NCBI GenBank assembly: GCA_028283765.1 | Contig: JAPWJY010000008.1 | Span: 186,001-250,000, forward strand | DNA length: 64,000 nt | Origin: Parvibaculaceae bacterium | GTDB taxonomy: Bacteria > Pseudomonadota > Alphaproteobacteria > Parvibaculales > Parvibaculaceae | Direction: 5' to 3' | Shown here: piece by piece, positions 1-7,969 of the stretch | Layout of the letters: each line of letters opens with the position of its first letter | How positions within the stretch are numbered: position 1 is the stretch's first letter | The notes under the pieces: generated by a model | Databases searched by the model: none | Told to the model about the DNA's origin: nothing | What the model saw: the letters and a program-made list of their open reading frames with translations, nothing else | Program-made: the position numbers and the translations under genes

Positions 1-238
1 CCGCACCGAGATCGCCATGATCAAGGTCGCCGCCCCTCGTCTTGCGCTCAAGATCATCGATAACGCCATTCAGGCGTTCGGTGGCGCGGGCGTGACGACG
101 GACTTCGGGCTTGCCAAGATGTATGCGGGCATCCGCACGCTGCGTCTGGCCGACGGCCCGGACGAGGTGCACAACCGCACCATCGCGCGGCTCGAGTTCA
201 AGAAGCATCTGCCGAAGCTTCGCGCCGCTGCTGAATAA
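1..238 (+). CDS. Acyl-CoA dehydrogenase family protein, C-terminal fragment
   Basis: Only the last 78 or so codons are present; the frame enters at base 2 and the start lies before the window. The fragment contains QAFGGAGVT followed by [11 protein letters not shown], which match the end of the C-terminal helical domain of acyl-CoA dehydrogenases, where a conserved glutamine-glycine stretch contacts FAD of the neighbouring subunit. The DGPDEVH ending resembles ACAD10/11-like members. These flavoenzymes normally oxidise acyl-CoA to enoyl-CoA and pass electrons to ETF. The two phosphotransferase genes at 1042-3334 are of the type fused to this domain in animal ACAD10/11, so a shared pathway is plausible. 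A hairpin terminator follows at once, so this gene ends its transcription unit. Confidence 0.85.
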   Translation, partial: RTEIAMIKVAAPRLALKIIDNAIQAFGGAGVTTDFGLAKMYAGIRTLRLADGPDEVHNRTIARLEFKKHLPKLRAAAE

Positions 239-264
239 GCGGCGCTTGAGACAAAGTTGAAAGG

Positions 265-297
265 CGGCCGGATCTTCGAAGGAGGTCCGGCCGTTTT
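265..297 (+). terminator. Rho-independent terminator after the acyl-CoA dehydrogenase gene
   Basis: A perfect 8-bp stem, CGGCCGGA (265-272) with TCCGGCCG (286-293), is followed directly by TTTT. It sits 27 bases after the stop codon at 236-238, which is the normal place for an intrinsic terminator. Confidence 0.85.
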
Positions 298-318
298 CAT
301 ATCAACCGTTCGCGACGG

Positions 319-978
319 ATGCCGGTCATGACGATGATTTTGTACAATGCGCAGCTTTCCCCTTTTGCGGCCCGTTGCCGCATCGCCCTCTATGCCCGTT
401 CGCTGGAGGTGGAGATGCGCAACATGCCGGGCGCGATAAGCGAGGACGCCTATGCCGAACTCGCGCCCATGGGCAAGATTCCGCTGCTGGTGCATGATGG
501 TTACCCGGTCCCCGAGAGTGAGGTCATCTGCGAATATCTTGACGAGATCGGCGCCGGGCCAAGACTGATGCCCGCCGATCCCCGCATCCGCGCACAGGCG
601 CGAATCATCGCCCGCATCGGCGATCTCTATCTGATGCCGCCGTTGCAGATATTGTTCGGCCAGATCAATCCGGTCGGGCGAGATCCGCTTCAGGTGGCGA
701 AGAATATCGAGGAAGTAGGCCGGGTGCTGGTCTGGCTCGGCCATTATCTGGCGGATGACACGCCCTATGCCGTCGGCGACAGGCTCAGCCTGGCCGACTG
801 CATGATCATGCCGCAGCTTTTCTTTGTGATGGAACTGGGGCCGCTGTTCGGGGAACTGGCGCTGGTGCCGAAGCAATCGCGTGTGGCGCGCTATTACGCG
901 CACGCCCTGCGCGACCGGCATATTGCCCGGGTGATCGAGGAAATGAAGACAGCCCTGATGAAATTGCAGGGCTATTGA
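319..978 (+). CDS. Glutathione S-transferase family protein
   Basis: 219-residue cytosolic GST-fold protein. The N-terminal thioredoxin-like domain (about residues 5-80) starts with the strand LYNAQLSPFAARCRIAL, has the cis-proline region GKIPLLVHDG, and the glutathione-binding ESEVICEYLDE (glutamate-serine pair then helix). The alpha-helical C-terminal domain carries YAVGDRLSLADCMI, the usual GST N-capping box region. Substrate cannot be told from sequence. The start is ambiguous between ATG codons at 319, 328 and 334; the first gives four extra residues before the first strand. It stands alone between a terminator and the oppositely oriented phosphotransferase genes, and ends only 63 bases from the stop of the next gene, so the two are convergent. 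Confidence 0.85.
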   Translation: MPVMTMILYNAQLSPFAARCRIALYARSLEVEMRNMPGAISEDAYAELAPMGKIPLLVHDGYPVPESEVICEYLDEIGAGPRLMPADPRIRAQARIIARIGDLYLMPPLQILFGQINPVGRDPLQVAKNIEEVGRVLVWLGHYLADDTPYAVGDRLSLADCMIMPQLFFVMELGPLFGELALVPKQSRVARYYAHALRDRHIARVIEEMKTALMKLQGY

Positions 979-1041
979 GATGCCGTTCCGGCACGAGGCG
1001 ACGCCCCGGCCGGAATGATTTCATTGCTGTTCTGCCGGGCG

Positions 1042-2112
1042 TCAGCCCCGCTGCACGATGCCCCAGGCGGCTTCCGCAAGCTGGCGGCAGGCATCGCCAT
1101 AGGTCTTCGCTTTTTCCGAACTCGCATTGCCGTCGAGCCCGCGCTTGTAGACGCCCTGGGCAATCGAGGCGAGGCGGAAGATGGCGAAGCCCAGATAGAA
1201 GTTCCAGTTCTCGATCGAGTCCCGGCCCGTGCGGCGGCAATAGGCGGCCACATAATCATGCTCGGTGGGAATGCCCGTCGCCTTGAAGTCGATGTCGCGC
1301 AGCGTCGTGCCGGTGCCCGTGTGATAGAGCATGCAATTGTAGGCAAGATCCGCCAGCGGATGGCCGATGGTCGCAAGCTCCCAGTCGAGCACGGCGATCA
1401 TGCGCGGCTCGCTCGGGTGGAACATGGTGTTTTCAAGCCGGTAATCGCCATGGGCGATCGAGGTCGATGAGTCGGCAGGTATATGCTGCGGCAGCCAGTC
1501 GATCAGCGCCTCCATCGCCTTCACCTCATCGGTCTGGGCGTCGCGGTACTGCTTGATCCAGCGCGCGCTCTGGCGCTCGAAATAATTGCCGGGGCGGCCG
1601 AAATCCTCAAGGCCGATGGCCTTGTAGTCCACATTGTGCAGTTTCGCGAGCACGGCGTTCATTTCATCATAGATGGCCGCGCGCTCCTGCGGCGTCATGC
1701 CGGGCAGGGTCGGGTCGCGCAGGATGCGCCCTTCGAGGCATTCCATGATGTAGAAGGCGGTGCCGATCACCGCATCGTCCTCGCAGAGCGCATACATGTG
1801 CGGCACCGGCACGTCGGTCTGGGCCAGCGCCTTCATCGCCTTGTATTCGCGGTCGACCTGATGGGCCGATTGCAGCAGCTTTCCCGGAGGCTTCTTGCGC
1901 ATGACGTAGCGTTTGCCGCCCCTGGGGCCGGTGGTTTCCAGCAGGAATGTCGGGTTGGATTGTCCGCCCTCGAACTGACTCACGCTGAACTCGCCGCCAA
2001 ATCCCTCGACATTGGCGCGGCAATATTCCTCAAGGTGCTTCACATCGAAACGATGCGCCTCGCGGATTGCGGTGGTTTCGATGCTGGCTTGCCTGTTCGC
2101 GGCTTCGGCCAT
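1042..2112 (-). CDS. Phosphotransferase family protein (APH fold, ACAD10/11-type), copy 1
   Basis: 356-residue kinase-like protein of the aminoglycoside phosphotransferase fold. Visible landmarks are the nucleotide-binding stretch VSQFEGGQSNPTFLL, the lysine-containing VMRKKPPGKLL, the catalytic loop IAHGDYRLENTMFH (Asp base) and the Mg-binding LDWELATIGHPLADLAY. The family includes the kinase domain of ACAD10/11 and the bacterial LvaA kinase of levulinate catabolism, which act on 4-hydroxyacyl-CoA; antibiotic modification is not implied. The start has a good ribosome site (GGGAGGACACC before ATG). It lies 127 bases after a close paralogue (2240-3334), both downstream of purD on the same strand. 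Function as a 4-hydroxyacyl-CoA kinase is inference. Confidence 0.85.
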   Translation of the reverse strand: MAEAANRQASIETTAIREAHRFDVKHLEEYCRANVEGFGGEFSVSQFEGGQSNPTFLLETTGPRGGKRYVMRKKPPGKLLQSAHQVDREYKAMKALAQTDVPVPHMYALCEDDAVIGTAFYIMECLEGRILRDPTLPGMTPQERAAIYDEMNAVLAKLHNVDYKAIGLEDFGRPGNYFERQSARWIKQYRDAQTDEVKAMEALIDWLPQHIPADSSTSIAHGDYRLENTMFHPSEPRMIAVLDWELATIGHPLADLAYNCMLYHTGTGTTLRDIDFKATGIPTEHDYVAAYCRRTGRDSIENWNFYLGFAIFRLASIAQGVYKRGLDGNASSEKAKTYGDACRQLAEAAWGIVQRG

Positions 2113-2239
2113 GGTGTCCTCCCTGAATTTCCGATGGGAAAACCATTAGCAGGGGAGGCGTCGCCGGGCAAACCTGCCGCGGGCCGCCCGCGCTGCAGCA
2201 TGTCCGTGCCGGCGCGGGCGCTCCTTGCGTGGTGCCGTC

Positions 2240-3334
2240 TTACTTCGCGCCCGCCTTCACGGCGAACGCCCAGGCGGCCTGCGCCAGCGGGCGCACATTC
2301 CTGGAGCTTTCCTTCGCGTGCTCGCTGGTTGCCGTACCGTCACGCACGCGCCCGGCGATGCCTTGCAGAATGCCCGCCAGCCGGAAGAAGTTGTAGGCAT
2401 AATAGAAATTGAGATTGTCGATGCCCGGCCGGCCGGTCCGCGCGCAATAGAGCTGGATATATTCCTCAAGCGTCGGAATGCCGAGCGCAGCCAGATCCGC
2501 GTTGGCGACAGTTGCCGTGCCGCCGCCATCTCCCTTGGTGTCGGGCATCACCCACTGCATGGTCGAATAGGTGAAATCGGCCAGCGGATGGCCGAGCGTC
2601 GAAAGCTCCCAGTCGAGCACCGCGATCACCCGGGGTTCGCTCGGATGCAGGATGGTGTTGTCGAGCCGGTAGTCGCCATGGACGATGGAGGTGGTGTCGT
2701 CATCGGGCACGTTCTCCGGCAGCCACGCCATCAACCGGTCCATCTCGGGGATTTCCTCGGTGATCGAGGCGACATATTGCTTCGACCAGCGTGAGATCTG
2801 GCGTGCGAAATAATTGCCGGGCTTGCCGAAGTCACCCAGACCCACGGCCTTGTAATCGACCGAGTGCAACTCGGCCATGGTGTTGGCCAGCGATTCATAA
2901 ATCGCGCGCCGTTCGGAAGGTTCGATGCCCGGCAGCAGCGGGTCCCACAGCACCCGGCCCTCGACCATTTCCATGATGTAGAACATGGTGCCGAGAATGC
3001 TTTCGTCCTCGCACAGCACATAGGCGCGCGGCACCGGGAAATGCGCCTTGTTCAGCCCCGCGATCACCGCATATTCGCGATCAACCGCATGGGCGGAGGG
3101 CAGCAGCTTGCCCGGCGGCTTGCGGCGCAGCACATATTTGCGCTTCGGCGTCACAAGCTGATAGGTCGGGTTGGACTGGCCGCCCTTGAACTGGTTGACG
3201 CTGAGCGGCCCTTCATAGCCCTCGACATGCGCTTCCATATAGGCGGCAAGTTTTGCCTCGTCGAACTTGTGTGTGTCCGCGACTTCCTTGGTGCCTGAAA
3301 ACTGTTCCTGGCGGCTCGGCGCTGTCTCGCTCAT
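2240..3334 (-). CDS. Phosphotransferase family protein (APH fold, ACAD10/11-type), copy 2
   Basis: 364-residue paralogue of the next gene downstream, sharing the same order of motifs: VNQFKGGQSNPTYQL, VLRRKPPGKLLPSAHAVDRE, catalytic loop IVHGDYRLDNTILHP and metal-binding LDWELSTLGHPLADFTYS. The two copies are clearly homologous along their whole length yet diverged enough to suggest distinct substrates. The gene lies 37 bases downstream of purD, so it is probably cotranscribed with it, although no purine link is known. As for copy 1, the likely role is phosphorylation of a hydroxyacyl-CoA, by analogy with ACAD10/11 and LvaA, with the acyl-CoA dehydrogenase at the window start a candidate partner. 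Confidence 0.85.
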   Translation of the reverse strand: MSETAPSRQEQFSGTKEVADTHKFDEAKLAAYMEAHVEGYEGPLSVNQFKGGQSNPTYQLVTPKRKYVLRRKPPGKLLPSAHAVDREYAVIAGLNKAHFPVPRAYVLCEDESILGTMFYIMEMVEGRVLWDPLLPGIEPSERRAIYESLANTMAELHSVDYKAVGLGDFGKPGNYFARQISRWSKQYVASITEEIPEMDRLMAWLPENVPDDDTTSIVHGDYRLDNTILHPSEPRVIAVLDWELSTLGHPLADFTYSTMQWVMPDTKGDGGGTATVANADLAALGIPTLEEYIQLYCARTGRPGIDNLNFYYAYNFFRLAGILQGIAGRVRDGTATSEHAKESSRNVRPLAQAAWAFAVKAGAK

Positions 3335-3371
3335 TGCGTATTCCTCATATTATTTTCGTAGCCTGATTTCT

Positions 3372-4664
3372 TCATGTCCGGGCGAGCGCCTTCGTCTCGC
3401 GTTCGATGGCACGCCAGCCGATGTCGGTCCGGTAAAATCCCTCGGGCCAGTCGATCTTCTCCACCGTCGCATAGGCCCGGTCGCGCGCCTCGGCCACAGT
3501 TTTGCCGGTCGCGGTCACATTGAGCACCCGGCCGCCGGTGGCGAGCGTCCTGCCGCCCTCGCGCTTCGTGCCCGCATGAAAGATCGTCACGTTCGCCCGG
3601 TCGGACAGCGCATCGAGACCCCTGATCTCGGTATTCCTGGGGTAGTCGCCGGGATAGCCTTTCGTCGCCATCACCACGGTCAGGGCGGCGTCGGCCGACC
3701 ATTCCAGTTTCACATCTTTCAGCGTGCCGTCGCGCGCGGCGATCAGCGCGGGCAGCAGGTCGGATTTGAGCCGCATCATCAGCACCTGGCATTCCGGGTC
3801 GCCGAAGCGGGCATTATATTCGATGAGCTGCGGCCCGGTCTTCGTCATCATCAGGCCGAGATAGAGGATGCCCTTGAAGGGCGTGCCGCGCCGCTTCATG
3901 GCGGCAAGGGTGGGGTTGATGAAGCGCGCCATGATGAGCGCGCGGGTGGCCTCATCCAGCACCGGGGCGGGCGAATAGGCGCCCATGCCGCCGGTGTTCG
4001 GCCCCTCGTCATGGTCGAAGGCGCGCTTGTGGTCCTGCGCGGTCGCAAGCTCGATGGCAGTCTCCCCGTCGCAAAGGGCGAAGAAGCTCGCTTCTTCCCC
4101 TTCCAGATAGGCCTCGATCACCACTTCCGCGCCCGCCGCGCCGAAGCGTCCGCCGAAAATATCGTCGATGGCGGCCAGCGCCTCGTCCAGTTCCATGGCG
4201 ACGATGACGCCCTTGCCGGCAGCCAGCCCGTCCGCCTTGATGACGATGGGCGCACCCTCGCGCGTCACATAGGCGCGCGCGGCGACGGCATCGGAAAAGC
4301 GGGCATAGCTCGCGGTCGGGATATTGTTTTCCGTGCAGAGTTCCTTGGTGAAGCCCTTGGAGCTTTCAAGCTTTGCCGCGGCGGCGCTCGGCCCGAAGGC
4401 GGCGATGCCGTCGGCTTCCAGCAGATCGACAAGCCCCAGCGCCAGCGGATCGTCGGGGGCGACAACCACGAACTGAATGGCCGCCGCGCGGCAGAAGGCG
4501 AGGATGCCGTCGAAATCCAGCGCCTTTACGTCCACGCACTCGGCCACTTCCGCAATGCCGCCATTGCCGGGGGCGCAATAAAGCTTCGTGACCAGCGGGC
4601 TTTTGGCGAGCTTCCAGCAAAGTGCGTGCTCGCGGCCGCCCGAGCCGATGACGAGAATTTTCAT
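3372..4664 (-). CDS. purD: Phosphoribosylamine--glycine ligase (GAR synthetase)
   Basis: 430-residue ATP-grasp enzyme of de novo purine synthesis that joins glycine to phosphoribosylamine. It begins [15 protein letters not shown], the PurD signature, has the ATP-grasp segment [15 protein letters not shown], the family motif [22 protein letters not shown], and the metal-binding [11 protein letters not shown]. Length is normal for PurD. It is divergent from xseA with about 100 bases between the two starts, which must hold both promoters. The two phosphotransferase genes follow closely on the same strand. Confidence 0.97.
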   Translation of the reverse strand: MKILVIGSGGREHALCWKLAKSPLVTKLYCAPGNGGIAEVAECVDVKALDFDGILAFCRAAAIQFVVVAPDDPLALGLVDLLEADGIAAFGPSAAAAKLESSKGFTKELCTENNIPTASYARFSDAVAARAYVTREGAPIVIKADGLAAGKGVIVAMELDEALAAIDDIFGGRFGAAGAEVVIEAYLEGEEASFFALCDGETAIELATAQDHKRAFDHDEGPNTGGMGAYSPAPVLDEATRALIMARFINPTLAAMKRRGTPFKGILYLGLMMTKTGPQLIEYNARFGDPECQVLMMRLKSDLLPALIAARDGTLKDVKLEWSADAALTVVMATKGYPGDYPRNTEIRGLDALSDRANVTIFHAGTKREGGRTLATGGRVLNVTATGKTVAEARDRAYATVEKIDWPEGFYRTDIGWRAIERETKALART

Positions 4665-4765
4665 GTGGTGGCGTTCCTGGCTCTAAAGGGATGTCTCTGG
4701 CGGACAGGCGTTGTAACATGGGCGTTCCCTGCCGCAAACCGGCCTCATCGTGATCGAACAGTGCC

Positions 4766-6199
4766 ATGCCCCCCTCGATGCCTTCTGACGCCAATCCCGG
4801 CAATGCGCATGAGTTCTCCGTCACCGAGCTTTCCTTCGCGCTCAAGCGCACGGTGGAGGAGGAGTTCGCCCATGTGCGGGTCAGGGGCGAGGTGGGGCGG
4901 GTCAGCCGTCCGGGCTCGGGGCACATCTATCTCGACCTCAAGGACGACAAGTCGGTGCTCGCCGCCGTGATCTGGAAGGGCGTGGCGGCGGGTTTCCGAA
5001 TCAAGCCGGAACAGGGGCTCGAAGTCATCGTGACCGGGCGGCTCACCACCTTTCCCGGCCAGTCAAAATATCAGCTCGTGATCGAGCAGATGGAACCGGC
5101 GGGGGCCGGCGCGCTGATGCTGCTGCTCGAGGAGCGCAAGAAGAAGCTCGAGGCGGAAGGCCTGTTCGATCCGGCGCGCAAAAGGGCCATTCCCTTCCTG
5201 CCGGAGGTCATCGGCGTCATCACCAGTCCCACGGGTGCCGTCATCCGCGACATTCTCCATCGCCTGTCGGACCGTTTTCCCCGCCGGGTGCTGGTCTGGC
5301 CGGTCCGGGTGCAGGGCGAGGCGAGCGCGGCGGAGGTTGCCGCCGCCATCGAAGGGTTCAACGCCCTGCCCGAGGGCGGTTCCCTGCCGAAGCCCGATCT
5401 GCTGATCGTCGCGCGCGGCGGTGGCTCGCTGGAGGATCTGTGGTCCTTCAACGAGGAAATCGTCGTGCGCGCGGCGGCCGCGAGCCGCATTCCGCTCATC
5501 TCGGCGGTGGGCCATGAAACCGACACCACGCTCATCGACTTCGCGTCCGACCGGCGCGCGCCCACGCCCACGGCGGCGGCTGAAATGGCGGTGCCGGTCC
5601 GCGCCGAGTTGATGGCCCTGACGCTGGATCTCCATCAGCGCCTGCTCAGGGGCGAAAGCCGCCTGCTGGAGAGCGGGCGGACAAGGCTTCAGGGGCTCGC
5701 GCGCGGCCTGCCCCGGCTGGCCGATCTGGTCGCCCTGCCGCGCCAGCGGTTCGATCATGCGGGCGACCGGCTCACGCGCGCGCTCAGCCGGGCCGCCGAG
5801 GTCAAGCGCGCCCGTCTTGCCCGGGTCGAGGGCAGGCTGACGCTCCAGCCCCTGCGCATCCGCATCCGGGATCGCCGCCAGCGGCTGGCTGAATTGAATG
5901 AACGCGGGTTCAGTGCAGAGAGGCGGCTTCTCAACGATCTCTCCCGGCGGCTGGCGGGTTTTGAACAGTTGCTCCAGTCCTACAGCTATCAGGGCGTGCT
6001 GGCCCGGGGCTATGCCGTCGTCCGCGATCAGCAGGGCAAGCCGGTGCAGGCCTCCACCGGCCAGACGCCCGGCACCGCCCTCCAGATCGAGTTCGCCGCC
6101 GAAGACAGGCTCGGCGTGGTTGTAACCGGAGAAACCCGTGAGACACCCCGGGCAAAAAAGACAAAGCCCGTGCCGCCTTCGCAGGAACAACTTTTCTGA
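4766..6199 (+). CDS. xseA: Exodeoxyribonuclease VII large subunit
   Basis: 477-residue large subunit of exonuclease VII, a single-strand-specific bidirectional nuclease that acts with XseB. The N-terminal OB-fold (about residues 10-110) contains VRGEVGRVSRPGSGHIYLDL. The nuclease domain carries IGVITSPTGAVIRDI and the conserved RGGGSLEDLWSFNEE, then ISAVGHETDTTLIDFASD. A long arginine- and glutamate-rich helical region (about 290-420) fits the coiled coil that binds XseB. No xseB is in the window. The start gives the usual short lead (NAHEFSVTELSFALKR). It is divergent from purD and is followed by mazEF after 80 bases. Confidence 0.96.
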   Translation: MPPSMPSDANPGNAHEFSVTELSFALKRTVEEEFAHVRVRGEVGRVSRPGSGHIYLDLKDDKSVLAAVIWKGVAAGFRIKPEQGLEVIVTGRLTTFPGQSKYQLVIEQMEPAGAGALMLLLEERKKKLEAEGLFDPARKRAIPFLPEVIGVITSPTGAVIRDILHRLSDRFPRRVLVWPVRVQGEASAAEVAAAIEGFNALPEGGSLPKPDLLIVARGGGSLEDLWSFNEEIVVRAAAASRIPLISAVGHETDTTLIDFASDRRAPTPTAAAEMAVPVRAELMALTLDLHQRLLRGESRLLESGRTRLQGLARGLPRLADLVALPRQRFDHAGDRLTRALSRAAEVKRARLARVEGRLTLQPLRIRIRDRRQRLAELNERGFSAERRLLNDLSRRLAGFEQLLQSYSYQGVLARGYAVVRDQQGKPVQASTGQTPGTALQIEFAAEDRLGVVVTGETRETPRAKKTKPVPPSQEQLF

Positions 6200-6210
6200 A
6201 TCCTGTTTCA

Positions 6211-6266
6211 TGTATTAACAATGTTGACACTTCAGACTTGTCAGATCAATGTATCAACAAGGATGA
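6211..6266 (+). promoter_or_regulatory. Promoter with paired operator-like direct repeats upstream of mazEF
   Basis: Two 17-base direct repeats, TGTATTAACAATGTTGA (6211-6227) and TGTATCAACAAGGATGA (6250-6266), match at 14 of 17 positions and start 39 bases apart. A -35-like TTGACA (6224-6229) lies at the end of the first, and AT-rich -10 candidates sit near 6247-6254, just inside the second. MazE-type antitoxins repress their own operon through AbrB-like DNA binding to repeated sites, so these repeats are the obvious operator candidate. The -10 assignment is uncertain. Confidence 0.5.
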
Positions 6267-6280
6267 TACTGGAGATTTTC

Positions 6281-6523
6281 ATGCGTGTGATCGTGAAAAA
6301 ATGGGGCAACAGCGCATCTGTGCGGATTCCGGTCGGCATCATGAAGGCGGCAAGTCTTTCCCTCGATGATGTGGTCGATGTCCGCGAGGAGGATGGCCGC
6401 ATCATTCTCGAGCCCATCCGGGCGCCCGGCTATGCTCTTGAAGATTTGCTGGAGGCCATCACCCCGGAAAACCGTCATGACACTATCGATTTCGGTCCTC
6501 CCGCCGGGAAAGAGCTTCTTTGA
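6281..6523 (+). CDS. mazE: MazE-family antitoxin (AbrB/SpoVT fold)
   Basis: 80-residue antitoxin. The first 47 residues form the swapped-hairpin AbrB DNA-binding fold: VIVKKWGNSASVRIPVGIM, then SLSLDDVVDVREEDGRIILEPIR. The C-terminal acidic tail (about 50-80) would wrap the toxin; its AYALEDLLEAITPENRH-like segment is the usual toxin-contact helix. ATG at 6281 is preferred over the in-frame upstream start at 6221 because the fold begins right there and a GGAGA site sits 6-7 bases before it. It shares one base of its stop codon with the toxin start, so the pair is translationally coupled. The upstream repeats suggest autorepression. Confidence 0.92.
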   Translation: MRVIVKKWGNSASVRIPVGIMKAASLSLDDVVDVREEDGRIILEPIRAPGYALEDLLEAITPENRHDTIDFGPPAGKELL

Positions 6524-6867
6524 TGGGGGAGCGGTATGTGCCGGAGGCGGGAGATATCGTCTGGCTTCATTTCGATCCCCAGAGAGGCCATGAGCAAGCT
6601 GGCCACAGGCCCGCGTTGGTGCTGAGCCCGGCAAGCTATAATGGCAAAACCGGGCTGATGGTCTGCTGTCCCATGACGACGCGGATAAAAGCCTATCCGT
6701 TCGAGGTCGTCATTGCGGGCGAGCGTCAGGGCGCGGCGCTGGCCGACCAGATCAAAAGCCTCGATTGGGTGGCACGAAAGGCAAGTTTGAAAGGGCGCGT
6801 CTCCGCGGAGGAACTGGCGGAGGTCCGCGCCAAAATAGGGGCGCTCATTATGTGCGTACCCCGCTGA
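6523..6867 (+). CDS. mazF: MazF-family endoribonuclease toxin
   Basis: 114-residue toxin of the PemK/MazF family, a ribosome-independent mRNA interferase. It shows YVPEAGDIVWLHFDPQRGHEQAGHRPALVLSP, the classic start with the catalytic-region arginine (in GHRPALV), then the threonine-containing CCPMTTRIKAYPFEV and the late ADQIKSLDW strand. Length and motif spacing are full, so the toxin looks active. ATG at 6523 overlaps the last base of the mazE stop; a TTG two codons... one codon upstream is also in frame but less likely. It is followed after 31 bases by the unrelated DUF2093 gene. Confidence 0.92.
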   Translation: MGERYVPEAGDIVWLHFDPQRGHEQAGHRPALVLSPASYNGKTGLMVCCPMTTRIKAYPFEVVIAGERQGAALADQIKSLDWVARKASLKGRVSAEELAEVRAKIGALIMCVPR

Positions 6868-6898
6868 CAAATCTCCGCCGCATTGCTAAACTTGTCAG

Positions 6899-7117
6899 AT
6901 GAACAGATTTGAAAAATTGACGCCCGGTGGCGAGGCCGAGCTGGTCTATGGCGATGGCGAGTTCCACATCGTCCGGCCGGGGTCTTATGTCACCTGCGCC
7001 GTGAGCCGTGCCCGCATCCCGCTCGACGATCTTCGCTACTGGAGTGTCGATTTGCAGGAAGCCTATGCCACGGCGGCGATTTCCTTCGCCCGTTATCAAG
7101 AGACCCATTCTGCCTGA
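6899..7117 (+). CDS. DUF2093 domain-containing protein
   Basis: 72-residue protein that matches DUF2093, a small family found almost only in alphaproteobacteria: LTPGGEAELVYGDGEFHIVRPGSYVTCAVSRARIPLDDLRYWSVDLQEAY is the whole conserved core (here quoted in parts: ELVYGDGEFHIVRPGSYV and IPLDDLRYWSVDLQEAY). Function is unknown. No signal peptide or membrane segment is visible. It lies between mazF and the M23 peptidase, whose start codon begins two bases after this stop, so the last two genes are probably cotranscribed. Confidence 0.88.
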   Translation: MNRFEKLTPGGEAELVYGDGEFHIVRPGSYVTCAVSRARIPLDDLRYWSVDLQEAYATAAISFARYQETHSA

Positions 7118-7118
7118 T

Positions 7119-7958
7119 ATGGGCTGCCTGGTGAGGCGTCTCAAAACCTTGATGCTTGCCCTGCTGCTCCTTGGGGGCAGCGGTGCAGGGACATTGGCGG
7201 CCTCGCCTGTCCTTGAAGGCCATCTGGAACAGGGCGGTCTGGTCTTCGGCAAAACCGCGCCGGGCACGAAAATCAGCCTTGATGGGATCGCTGTGCCAGT
7301 CGGGGCGGATGGTTCGTTCCTGCTGGGCTTCGACCGGGATCATGGTCCCCACGCCAATCTCTCCTCCGTCACGCCTGATGGCCATGCGCAAACGGAGACG
7401 TTGGCGATTGCGCTGCGCGACTGGCAGATCCAGCGGGTCGAAGGAGTGCCGCCGAAATATGTGACGCCCCCCGCCGACGAGCTTGCCCGTATCCAGCGGG
7501 AAGTTGCCCTCAAGAAAGCCGCCCGGCCTTTCGCCACGAAAACGGAATATTATGAATCTGGGTTCATCTGGCCTGCGACGGGCCGGATCAGCGGCGTCTT
7601 CGGCAGCCAGCGCTTCTATAACGGCGAGCCGCGCAAGCCCCATTACGGGGTCGATGTCGCCGCCCCGGCGGGAACCCCGGTCGTCGCTCCGGCGGACGGG
7701 GTGGTCACGCTTGCCCGGCCCGACATGTATTTCGAGGGCGGCCTTATTTTCATCGACCATGGGCAGGGTCTCATCAGCGTCATGATGCACCTCTCCAAAG
7801 TGGAGGTAAAAGCGGGCCAGAAGGTGCAAAAAGGTGAGAAAATCGGGGCCGTCGGCGCGACGGGCCGGGCGACCGGGCCTCATCTGCACTGGGGCATGTG
7901 GTGGCGCGACGCCCATCTGGACCCGGCCCTGCTGGTGCCGCCGATGCCGGGCAAATAA
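7119..7958 (+). CDS. M23 family metallopeptidase (LytM/peptidoglycan endopeptidase-like)
   Basis: 279-residue secreted or periplasmic protein. ATG at 7119 gives a signal peptide (RRLKTLMLALLLLGGSGAGTLA then cleavage near ALAAS). A middle region of beta-rich sequence precedes the zinc peptidase domain in the last 130 residues: HYGVDVAAPAGTPVVAPADG (H and D zinc ligands), FIDHGQGLISVMMHLSK and the HLHWG signature with the third ligand, GPHLHWGMW. All ligands are present, so it should be a catalytic peptidoglycan hydrolase rather than an inactive regulator. The start follows the DUF2093 stop by one base. It is convergent with lpxL, 11 bases apart. Confidence 0.92.
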   Translation: MGCLVRRLKTLMLALLLLGGSGAGTLAASPVLEGHLEQGGLVFGKTAPGTKISLDGIAVPVGADGSFLLGFDRDHGPHANLSSVTPDGHAQTETLAIALRDWQIQRVEGVPPKYVTPPADELARIQREVALKKAARPFATKTEYYESGFIWPATGRISGVFGSQRFYNGEPRKPHYGVDVAAPAGTPVVAPADGVVTLARPDMYFEGGLIFIDHGQGLISVMMHLSKVEVKAGQKVQKGEKIGAVGATGRATGPHLHWGMWWRDAHLDPALLVPPMPGK

Positions 7959-7969
7959 CAGCTTAACAG

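Noticed and set aside
1042-3334. Aminoglycoside resistance genes
   Set aside because: The APH fold is present, but motifs and context fit the ACAD10/11-type phosphotransferases rather than antibiotic kinases.
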